Of a DNA stretch of 5,451 nucleotides, positions 1-5,451 are shown piece after piece. Source of the DNA: Nitrospiraceae bacterium (GTDB lineage: Bacteria; Nitrospirota; Nitrospiria; Nitrospirales; UBA2166); the NCBI GenBank assembly GCA_002726235.1, contig PBSN01000009.1, forward strand, positions 1-5,451. The letters are read 5' to 3'. The notes below the pieces were generated by a model that worked only from the letters and a program-made list of their open reading frames with translations, was not told where the DNA came from and made no database searches. The position numbers were made by a program, and so were the translations under genes. The stretch's first letter is position 1, and each line of letters starts with the position of its first letter.

Positions 1-2234
1 GACGAAGGCGGAGCAGCATCTGCAGAGAGTTTCGTGCTTTCAAGATCATCAGGAATATCAGTGAACAGAGCAGTTTCCTCAGGAGAGAGAGGCTTGCGGC
101 CGTAGAGTTCACATTTCTTCATGTTGACCTTGATGAGGAGCTTCTTGAGTTCGCTTCGAATGAAGAGGAAGGCTTCGCGAAGCACACGAACATCTTTGTG
201 AAGAAGAGTGATGTCGTCCATGTAGGCGTAAACTTTCAGATCCTTGAAGCGTGGATCACTCTTGAGTTTACGGAGCAGTGGTTGGAGAAGAGCGCAGAAG
301 AACAAGGGAGAGGTGACTGAGCCCTGGCGGCAACCACGCTGACTTTGAACACATTGAATCTCATCCTTGTGGCGGAGGTACAAGTTGGAGTAGTCACCGT
401 ATTCAAGGTCGAAGAGGTGGCGGAACGGACGAAGGACTTCTTCAGAAGCGATAACTTCAGCCATTTTATGGCGGCAGGGAGTGTTGTAGGCGTTGGAGCA
501 GTCGACAGTCAAGACGTAGTACTCTTGATTCATGACGAGATCACGGACGGAGTGGATGATCTTTTCAACACCACCTTTGACCATAATACCATACTGACCG
601 ACGGCAGTAAAGAAGGCACTGAGCTCTTTGGCATGACGATCGAGGAGAAGTCGTGAGGGAATTTTCAAAAGAGCTTCGCCCATGGCGATGGGGCGGACAG
701 TGGGACAGCGGTCTCCAGGTTTTGATGGCTTGGGTAAGGCAATCAAGTTGCATTCACGAAGAATCGCGCGGACGATGTGATTCTCGGGGAAGTCGTTGTT
801 GGCGATGGCGTTGACAAGGTCGGTGATGCGGCGTGCCATGATGGTGCCGTGATGAAGATCCGTGAGGAGAGGGTGGAGTAGTTCTTCAGTCCAGCCGCTG
901 GGGCCTGGAGCGGTACCATCACGATGACTCTTGACATCGTTGAGAACTTCTTGGATTGTGAATGGCGGTTCGATTCTCACCTTCTCTTGATCCAGTTTCC
1001 AAGCAGAAGGTGGTCCACGAGTACAAGTCGCAGGATTGCGATGGTCGGTGTCGGGAGGAGCAGGGGGATGGAGACTCTTCATCTGATCGAGGATGCCAAT
1101 CATATTCGGATATCCAGATTGGTGCCGTTGTGGGGTGAAGAAGGGTGGAAGAGGATTCACATCAGCAATAGCACCCAGTAAAGTTTTGGCGGCTTTACCA
1201 GGACGACCGAGAGAGTTGAAGCGAAGAGCGCGATGAACGACGCGTCTCTCAATTCGCGGAATCTCGTTGAACGATTCCTTGACAGATTTCTGAACTCGCT
1301 TAAAAGGATTAACTGTGAATTCAATCTTCTTTTTGTTGGAGTTGTTTTCATCATCATCATGATCGTTGTCATCATCATCTTTATCAGCGTCGTCTGCATC
1401 GACTTTCTTGGGTTGGACTGTGGCTTTAGAAAGCATCACGTTGCGGACTTTGATGAGATGATTATCAAATCTTGGAGCTTGATTGACGCAGTTGCCTTGG
1501 ATCATGGAAGACCAAAGCGAGACAGGATCATTTCCAAAACGTTGGAGTTGTTCGAGAGTTTTCGGATGGTGTTGTTGTTGTTGTCCATCAGTGCCGTATG
1601 CAGGAGGCGGAGGACGTGTTGATGATGAAATGTTCGTAGAAGAATCAGTTGCACTGTTATCGTTATTATTATTATTATTATTATTATCATCGTCATCATT
1701 TTGAGAATCGCTTTTCATCTTGTCATTTTTGTTGTTCTCAGAAGACGCAGTCGGAGAAGCATCTGTGCGAAGTGCGTTAGCATCTTGAGAACGGTAGATG
1801 GCGTCGAGGAAGATAGCAGCGGCCTCTTGATTTTGATGAATCTTCTCATGGCAGTTTTGGGTGAACTCGATTTCACTTTTCACAGCAGCTTCGCGGGCGT
1901 TGGAGGCTTGGCCGAGCAAGTAACGAGGCGCGCCGAGGAGATGGATCAAAAATTCAGCATTCACTAGCAAGTTGGCGGCATCGCGTTGGAGTTTGTTGTA
2001 GTGAGAGGCTGCGACGGACTGTTTGTAGTTGTGAACGTCAGTGATTGTTGTCAAGAGGATTTGCCAGGAGCGATGGAGATGAGTTGGCAAAGCACGGACT
2101 GTGCGGAGATTGGCGATAGCAGCGGCCATGAAATTTTGCTTGAGATCTGGATCAGCAATGCCCTGAATGGCGTTGTGGACATTGTAGAGGGCTTCCTCTG
2201 AGCCCGTGTCGAGGCATTCAACAAATTTCTTCAT
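1..2234 (-). CDS. Reverse transcriptase of non-LTR (LINE/CRE/R2-like) type, 3' end beyond window
   Basis: Reading the minus strand from ATG 2234-2232, 744 codons are open to the left edge, so the C-terminus is missing. Residues about 440-700 carry an RT core of non-LTR type: GTAPGPSGW at 440-448, RPIAMGE at 514-520, GGVEK at 554-558, motif A VDCSNAYNT with catalytic D578, motif B RGCRQGSVTSPLFF from R633, and motif C YMDD at 671-674. All three catalytic Asp are present (D578, D673, D674). The N-terminal half is helical-looking, then low complexity: DDDD plus eight Asn at 180-191, QQQQ at 218-221, and an Asp/Lys-rich stretch at about 278-304. I saw no APE-type endonuclease and no zinc finger before the RT. 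The GPSGW, RPI and QG...GG.E pattern resembles CRE/R2/NeSL-type RTs, which usually carry a restriction-like endonuclease after the RT; that part would lie off the window. TAA codons at 2303-2298 block upstream extension to another ATG. RT identity is firm; the clade is inferred. Confidence 0.9.
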   Translation of the reverse strand, partial: MKKFVECLDTGSEEALYNVHNAIQGIADPDLKQNFMAAAIANLRTVRALPTHLHRSWQILLTTITDVHNYKQSVAASHYNKLQRDAANLLVNAEFLIHLLGAPRYLLGQASNAREAAVKSEIEFTQNCHEKIHQNQEAAAIFLDAIYRSQDANALRTDASPTASSENNKNDKMKSDSQNDDDDNNNNNNNNDNSATDSSTNISSSTRPPPPAYGTDGQQQQHHPKTLEQLQRFGNDPVSLWSSMIQGNCVNQAPRFDNHLIKVRNVMLSKATVQPKKVDADDADKDDDDNDHDDDENNSNKKKIEFTVNPFKRVQKSVKESFNEIPRIERRVVHRALRFNSLGRPGKAAKTLLGAIADVNPLPPFFTPQRHQSGYPNMIGILDQMKSLHPPAPPDTDHRNPATCTRGPPSAWKLDQEKVRIEPPFTIQEVLNDVKSHRDGTAPGPSGWTEELLHPLLTDLHHGTIMARRITDLVNAIANNDFPENHIVRAILRECNLIALPKPSKPGDRCPTVRPIAMGEALLKIPSRLLLDRHAKELSAFFTAVGQYGIMVKGGVEKIIHSVRDLVMNQEYYVLTVDCSNAYNTPCRHKMAEVIASEEVLRPFRHLFDLEYGDYSNLYLRHKDEIQCVQSQRGCRQGSVTSPLFFCALLQPLLRKLKSDPRFKDLKVYAYMDDITLLHKDVRVLREAFLFIRSELKKLLIKVNMKKCELYGRKPLSPEETALFTDIPDDLESTKLSADAAPPS
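1350..1379. repeat. ATC-rich simple-sequence tract encoding an Asp-rich segment
   Basis: Imperfect ATC repeats on the plus strand (three ATC, ATG, ATC, GTT, GTC, three ATC) encode an acidic DDDDNDHDDD segment of the left RT gene (residues 286-295). It lies in the disordered region before the RT core. Confidence 0.75.
1665..1685. repeat. ATT trinucleotide microsatellite (7 units)
   Basis: Seven uninterrupted ATT units on the plus strand, flanked by gtt on the left and four at(c)/gtc-type codons on the right. Within the left RT gene they encode seven of the eight consecutive Asn at residues 184-191, next to an Asp run. Probably a length-variable linker. Confidence 0.9.
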
Positions 2235-2361
2235 CGCGTTGTTGTTGATGGTATCTTCAGTAAGGAGAAGATCTTCAGCAAGGAGAAGATCATCAAATTA
2301 TTACTGTTTTGTTGTTTGTTTTGTAGTTGCATCCAAGTTATCAAATCATTCTAAATCATTA
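2235..2361. other. Spacer between the two retroelement coding regions
   Basis: 127 bases, AT-rich near the RT-RNase H stop. It contains the 8-mer aaatcatt twice (2343-2350, 2353-2360), the related strings atcaaattat (2292-2301) and atcaaatcatt (2340-2350), and the 18-bp tandem duplication listed separately. No AATAAA signal on the minus strand and no convincing terminal repeat. In the downstream gene's frame, 21 sense codons separate TAA 2300-2298 from ATG 2234. Confidence 0.6.
2253..2288. repeat. 18-bp tandem duplication (two copies)
   Basis: Copy 1 is 2253-2270 and copy 2 is 2271-2288; they differ at one base (atcttcagtaaggagaag versus atcttcagcaaggagaag). The copies lie 19-54 bases before the ATG of the left RT gene and, read in its frame, encode two DLLL-plus-acidic units (AED/TED) with no stop. 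It may be part of the 5' leader or an N-terminal extension that lacks an ATG. Confidence 0.85.
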
Positions 2362-5300
2362 TTAACCTTTAACAGAGGAAGAAAGAAAACTAGAAAGTTC
2401 TTGTCGCGCCAACCGCCCGAGAGAACCTCTGTTATCGTAGTATTTTCTAACCTCAGTATCAGTGATGAAGGCGGAGTCGGCAGTGCGGCCACGAGAAGGC
2501 TTATCAGCCCAGTTGTCCTTAGTGTTGACGTAGGACACAGAGAAGGAGAAATCCTCTTCGACGAGGAAATTGACGGATTCGATAATCGCAGCATTGAGAG
2601 AAGGAGAAGTCTTGCTCTTACCCTTTTGAGCAGCGGCGACAACACTAGTGTTATCGATGCGGATGTCGACGTTTTTGTTCTTGAGAAGTCGTTCTTTGAA
2701 GTGAGTGAGAGCGAGCCAGAGGGCGCGGGCTTCGAGTTCAGCGATTGTTTCAGCAGAAGGATTGTGGATTTCTTTATCCCACTTACCACCAATAATTGCA
2801 ACCGAGCCATCAGAAGAGATGAAGTAGGCTCCCCAGCCGGAGACAGAAGCATCAGTGAAAAGAAGATCGTAGTATTTATTTTTATTATTGTTGACATTTT
2901 CACCAGACGCAGGCAAGGAGAGAGAGGATTTTGCAGATTTCAACCACTTGTTGAGCTGGTCGCAGACGGAGCGTGGAAGTTCAACCTTGGTGTCGAGCGG
3001 CGTACCACGGTTGAGTTTGGAAACTTGACGGTTGGCCCACTTCATGGCGTAGAAGTAGTTGCCAGGGACTATGCGGAGCACACTAGAGCAGAAGAAGAGG
3101 CGGGAGATATCTTTCTCGAGATCGGTGATGAGGATTTCAGAGCCGTAGGCGTAGGACTGCGGGAGTTTCGAGAGAGTCTTGGAGGCGACGGAGACCTTGT
3201 GGTTCTTGTGGTCGAAGTGAATACCGATGAAGTCGTATTCGTCAGCAGCAGTGACATCACCACCCTTCCAGGTGACATTGCAGGCCTTTCCAACGAGACG
3301 GATGCGATCGAGGTCGAGTTGAACATCTTCACGATTACCAGCAGTGCGGAAGCCATCGATCCAGACGGAGGTGCGAGTAGCAGCGGAGGCGAGCTTGACA
3401 GTTTCACCATTAATAACAGCAGTAGGCTTGACGGCGGTCATCTTACCAGCGATCGTTTCGACGATGAGTTGCATCAATTCAGCGGAAGTGCGGAGGCCCA
3501 TCGGAAGGCGAGTGAGTTCGTACCAGTTCTTCTCAGCATCGCAGAAGCGGAGCATGCGGCGGAATTCCTTGGGGATGACGACTTGGAAGAAGGAGATCTT
3601 GCAATCACCAGTACCAGCAGTTTCACGACGAACATCATCGATGAAGAAACCAGGAGCACGGAGCTGAGACATTTGAGGTTGATACTTGGCGACATCTTCG
3701 AGGTAGTCGTTGACGCAGTGGGTCCAGAGGATGGAACGGAGGCGTTGCTTCTTATCGGAGTCGAGTTCGACGACGTTGAACATGGTGTTCTGACCAACGG
3801 TGTTGCAGACATCTTCGGCAGGCACAGGAGCGGCGATACCATCAGCAGCGAGTTGTCGAGCGTGTTGAGGAAGATAGCGGCTTTGCTTCTCGGCGACGTT
3901 GTTCAAACGAGCTTGCTTCTCGGCGGAGATTTCATTAGAGAGATGACTAAGAGCGTCGGCGAAGGTGTTCTTCCAGAGAGTTTCGAAACGGCGAAGATGA
4001 GTGTCGGACATGAAGGTCTTGAGGCGTTCGAGATCGATGACCATGTCCTTGACGTTGTGGGAGTGAAGACGGATTGTTCTGTTCTGTTCATCATTGGCGG
4101 TAGAAGAAGAGTGAGACTTGCGGGCGAAAGTGTGCTTGGTGCGGTACTGGACGTAATCGTAGAGGTCCAACCAGCGAGCGTTTTCAAGAGCAGCAGAAGG
4201 AGAAGGAGAAGCAGCATCTAAAGAAGGCGAGTTGCTTTTTGAGTTCCGAACATTCTTGCGAGAAGAACCTTGTTGTTGATGTAACGAATTGTCGACTCCG
4301 GGAAGTGAGGATTCTGCTTGTCCTGATGCTTGGCCATGATCGGAAGAACGCGGAAGTCGAGCAGATCCTGATCGATGAACTGAACGAGCTTGTCCAGCGT
4401 CGTTCGCTTGAAGGAGTGACAAGTCAGGTTGCGGAGGATTCGGTCCTTCTTCAGCCAAGCAAGCATTTGATTGGTCGACTTGGGACACAACAACTGATCC
4501 TTCTTTAATTTCGAGATCTGACTTTTGAGAAGACGGAGCAGATGAGGATGTTTTTCTTCCACCAACACTGTGAAGTTCACCGGACGGAACGGCTTCACTC
4601 TTGACGTTTTGATTGCTGACCCCCAACAAATCACGATTTCGTTCCTCTGAAGACACTGATGATGGATGATGAAGTTGGCCTTGACGAGTTTCACCAGATC
4701 GCCCCACCTGCTTGCTGTTTTGTACGCCAGGTAGATGCACGCTTGAAGACGAGGATTGTTTGTTGCTGAGTTGTGAAGAAGATGTTGAAGTTGGGTGTCT
4801 GTCATCACCGGAGCCTGTTTTGGAGATTGGCTTGCCATCATTACACGACGACTCTTGAGGAAGTACGAGAGATTGTACGAGTCTCCCATTTCCAGCTCCA
4901 CCATCAGAGTTTTGAGATTCTTGGCGTAATCCAGTTGAGTTGACGCCATTAACGGTTCCAGCTTGTTGTTGCGAAGGACTCGACGGTCCAGGACGAAGTT
5001 GATTAGACGAAGGTCTGTTGGAAGATGGTGTTGCTGATCGTTTGTTTCGGTCATGTAGTTGATTGCGTTGGAGAGGAGGCTTGCCTTCTTGGTCCACGTT
5101 TCCTTCACGAACATGTTTTGAACTTGTTGCTTGAGATTCAGAATCCATGGATCCTGGATGTTGCAGCGCTTGAGAGACGATAGGATCACTTGACGAGCTA
5201 CCTGCGACGACGTGAGCTTGTTGCTGTTGTTGTTGTTGTTGTTCATTTCGTTCAGCGGATCGAAGGTAGTCGAGCCACGCGGCGGTGACGGCTTGGTTGT

Positions 5301-5451
5301 GGTGCTTGGCGAAGACACGACGTTGAGAGTGGAAGGCGCGCCACTCTTTGCTGTTGCGCTTGATGCCCATCTGACGCGGCGTGAAGAATTTCTTGGTTTC
5401 AGGGTTTGTCTGGAAGTAACGATTCCAGTACTTCGGCTTGAAATCTTCAGC
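2362..5451 (-). CDS. Gag-like / reverse transcriptase / RNase H polyprotein of a VIPER/DIRS-like tyrosine-recombinase retroelement, 5' partial
   Basis: One frame is open from the right edge to TAA at 2364-2362 (1029 codons in window). The first in-window ATG is 5370-5368, but 27 codons before it are open and protein-like (rich in F, W, Y, K, R), so the true start lies off the window. Numbering from ATG 5370: a basic Gag-like tail to about residue 44, a Ser/Gln/Asn/Gly-rich stretch 45-384 that overlaps the recombinase gene, then RT and RNase H. RT signs are RSILWT at 545-550, motif A GDCKISFFQ with D589, LTRLPMGLRTSAEL from 619, and a motif C equivalent VWIDGF at 669-674. The RNase H quartet looks complete: D840 in TDAS, E878 in ELEARAL, D906 in IDNTS, D956 in NWADKPSR. 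Its role would be cDNA synthesis and RNA removal. The LPMG/DN-like RT and ADKPSR ending favour the VIPER/DIRS/Ngaro group over LTR elements. RT-RNase H is well supported; Gag is inferred from position only. Confidence 0.85.
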   Translation of the reverse strand, partial: AEDFKPKYWNRYFQTNPETKKFFTPRQMGIKRNSKEWRAFHSQRRVFAKHHNQAVTAAWLDYLRSAERNEQQQQQQQQAHVVAGSSSSDPIVSQALQHPGSMDSESQATSSKHVREGNVDQEGKPPLQRNQLHDRNKRSATPSSNRPSSNQLRPGPSSPSQQQAGTVNGVNSTGLRQESQNSDGGAGNGRLVQSLVLPQESSCNDGKPISKTGSGDDRHPTSTSSSQLSNKQSSSSSVHLPGVQNSKQVGRSGETRQGQLHHPSSVSSEERNRDLLGVSNQNVKSEAVPSGELHSVGGRKTSSSAPSSQKSDLEIKEGSVVVSQVDQSNACLAEEGPNPPQPDLSLLQANDAGQARSVHRSGSARLPRSSDHGQASGQAESSLPGVDNSLHQQQGSSRKNVRNSKSNSPSLDAASPSPSAALENARWLDLYDYVQYRTKHTFARKSHSSSTANDEQNRTIRLHSHNVKDMVIDLERLKTFMSDTHLRRFETLWKNTFADALSHLSNEISAEKQARLNNVAEKQSRYLPQHARQLAADGIAAPVPAEDVCNTVGQNTMFNVVELDSDKKQRLRSILWTHCVNDYLEDVAKYQPQMSQLRAPGFFIDDVRRETAGTGDCKISFFQVVIPKEFRRMLRFCDAEKNWYELTRLPMGLRTSAELMQLIVETIAGKMTAVKPTAVINGETVKLASAATRTSVWIDGFRTAGNREDVQLDLDRIRLVGKACNVTWKGGDVTAADEYDFIGIHFDHKNHKVSVASKTLSKLPQSYAYGSEILITDLEKDISRLFFCSSVLRIVPGNYFYAMKWANRQVSKLNRGTPLDTKVELPRSVCDQLNKWLKSAKSSLSLPASGENVNNNKNKYYDLLFTDASVSGWGAYFISSDGSVAIIGGKWDKEIHNPSAETIAELEARALWLALTHFKERLLKNKNVDIRIDNTSVVAAAQKGKSKTSPSLNAAIIESVNFLVEEDFSFSVSYVNTKDNWADKPSRGRTADSAFITDTEVRKYYDNRGSLGRLARQELSSFLSSSVKG
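2491..2871 (-). other. RNase H domain of the YR retroelement
   Basis: Residues about 834-960 from ATG 5370. All four acidic active-site positions are visible: D840 (codon 2853-2851), E878 (2739-2737), D906 (2655-2653), D956 (2505-2503). TDAS..GWGAY and the terminal NWADKPSR motif are typical of RNase H fused to DIRS/VIPER-type RTs. The domain looks complete and probably functional. Confidence 0.85.
3166..3768 (-). other. Reverse transcriptase domain of the YR retroelement
   Basis: Residues about 535-735 counted from ATG 5370. The first catalytic Asp is D589 (codon 3606-3604), followed by FF two codons after the KIS. LPMG at 622-625 is the motif-B-side signature of VIPER/DIRS RTs. The catalytic box is I671-D672-G673 (3360-3352), not YxDD. 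It is followed by FIGIHFD at 714-720 and KTLSKL at 731-736, matching the thumb-side 'FLG...KL' pattern of LTR, DIRS and VIPER RTs. Domain edges are approximate. Confidence 0.75.
4218..5246 (-). CDS. Tyrosine recombinase (retroelement integrase), nested in another frame of the Gag-RT gene
   Basis: From ATG 5246-5244 to TAG 4220-4218 gives 342 residues, a typical size for retroelement tyrosine recombinases. Catalytic-domain residues are in the expected order: R180 in TASRWGDL (codon 4709-4707), a possible hairpin Lys K213 in AIKTSR, H277 in CHSFKRT (4418-4416), H307 in MAKHQD (4328-4326), and nucleophile Y322 in STIRYIN (4283-4281). The usual HxxR box reads H-S-F-K-R, with Lys at the Arg position and Arg next to it. 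The N-terminus begins with six Asn and looks disordered; residues about 40-140 probably form the core-binding domain. The enzyme would integrate circular cDNA by site-specific recombination, as proposed for DIRS/VIPER elements. The same frame is open upstream to the window edge but has no ATG there; a GTG at 5318 is an unlikely eukaryotic start. Expression would need internal initiation at 5246 or a +1 shift from the Gag-like frame. Confidence 0.87.
   Translation of the reverse strand: MNNNNNNSNKLTSSQVARQVILSSLKRCNIQDPWILNLKQQVQNMFVKETWTKKASLLSNAINYMTETNDQQHHLPTDLRLINFVLDRRVLRNNKLEPLMASTQLDYAKNLKTLMVELEMGDSYNLSYFLKSRRVMMASQSPKQAPVMTDTQLQHLLHNSATNNPRLQACIYLAYKTASRWGDLVKLVKANFIIHHQCLQRNEIVICWGSAIKTSRVKPFRPVNFTVLVEEKHPHLLRLLKSQISKLKKDQLLCPKSTNQMLAWLKKDRILRNLTCHSFKRTTLDKLVQFIDQDLLDFRVLPIMAKHQDKQNPHFPESTIRYINNKVLLARMFGTQKATRLL
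5226..5243. repeat. GTT/AAC trinucleotide microsatellite (6 units)
   Basis: Six GTT units on the plus strand. On the minus strand they encode six Asn directly after the recombinase ATG (5246-5244), and Gln residues in the Gag-RT frame (poly-Gln at residues 44-51). The tract is therefore read in two frames and sits where the two reading frames appear to change roles. Confidence 0.9.

Larger units (their letters stand above)
1..2234 (-). mobile_element. Partial non-LTR retrotransposon (coding part only)
   Basis: Inferred from the LINE-type reverse transcriptase filling this stretch. No poly(A) tail, target-site duplication or 5' UTR can be assigned. It might be separate from the tyrosine-recombinase element upstream, or be one side of an element interrupted by it. 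Confidence 0.6.
2362..5451 (-). mobile_element. VIPER/DIRS-like tyrosine-recombinase retrotransposon, right portion truncated by window edge
   Basis: A tyrosine recombinase next to an RT-RNase H, with no DDE integrase and no aspartic protease motif seen, defines a YR retroelement. The order Gag-like, YR, RT-RNase H agrees with my memory of VIPER of Trypanosoma cruzi, whereas DIRS and Ngaro elements carry the YR after the RT. The boundaries given are coding boundaries only. No split direct repeats or inverted terminal repeats were identified in the window, so the true ends are unknown. Confidence 0.75.

Noticed and set aside
1927-1934. GGCGCGCC palindrome, also at 5335-5342
   Set aside because: Two 8-bp palindromes in unrelated coding regions with no shared flanks; most likely chance.
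345-1967. Plus-strand open frames of 73-129 codons at 345-656, 924-1181, 1233-1622, 1483-1704 and 1701-1967
   Set aside because: All lie opposite the continuous minus-strand RT gene. Their residues reflect complements of its low-complexity tracts and show no domain.
2346-4217. Minus-strand open frames at 2346-2903, 3069-3410, 3474-3842 and 3903-4217
   Set aside because: They are shifted-frame shadows of the RT-RNase H gene, Ser/Leu/Pro/Thr-rich, with no motifs. They share the recombinase's frame but are separated from it by its stop at 4218.
2206-4221. 671-codon open frame on the plus strand opposite the RT-RNase H region
   Set aside because: It is codon-aligned antisense to the RT-RNase H gene and is open only because that gene avoids TTA, CTA and TCA. 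Its translation has no recognisable domain, while the sense strand carries RT and RNase H motifs.
4218-5318. Recombinase start at GTG 5318 (366 residues)
   Set aside because: GTG initiation is not expected in a eukaryotic element, and the extra 24 residues look like a frame shadow of the Gag-like segment. ATG 5246 is the first Met in this frame.
1-5451. CRISPR array, tRNA or riboswitch
   Set aside because: No spaced identical repeats, no cloverleaf and no conserved aptamer core seen on either strand. The only repeats are codon-based simple sequence and one 18-bp tandem pair.

Overview
This window reads as a block of eukaryotic retroelement coding sequence, with all convincing genes on the minus strand. 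No prokaryotic operon signals, tRNA, rRNA or CRISPR were seen. Long intronless frames, Asn/Gln/Asp codon runs (AAC, AAT, CAA, GAT) and a tyrosine-recombinase retroelement resembling VIPER/DIRS suggest a protist genome. A kinetoplastid-type host is one candidate because VIPER-like elements are best known there, but the host cannot be fixed from this window.

Right part (5451 down to 2362): a tyrosine-recombinase retroelement, entering the window already inside a coding frame. In minus-strand order it has (i) the end of a basic, aromatic, Gag-like segment (5451 to about 5250), (ii) a tyrosine recombinase with R, H, H and Y active-site residues in a different frame (ATG at 5246, stop at 4218), and (iii) a reverse transcriptase plus RNase H region (about 4217 to 2362) in the same frame as the Gag-like segment. 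The Gag-like/RT frame has no stop across the recombinase, so about 1.0 kb is open in two frames and the recombinase ORF lies wholly inside a Gag-RT-RNase H ORF.

Centre (2361 to 2235): a 127-base AT-rich spacer with an 18-bp tandem duplication and short direct repeats. No clear terminal repeat or polyadenylation signal is visible.

Left part (2234 to the left edge): a second, unrelated-looking reverse transcriptase gene that runs off the window. It has the core motifs of a non-LTR (LINE/CRE/R2-like) RT, including intact YMDD. It starts at ATG 2234 and covers at least 744 codons, with a long low-complexity N-terminal half. No apurinic endonuclease or zinc finger was recognised before the RT.

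The first element would make cDNA with its RT/RNase H and integrate it with the recombinase. The second RT gene may be an independent neighbouring element, an element interrupted by the first, or a third cistron of a composite element. The window alone does not decide between these.
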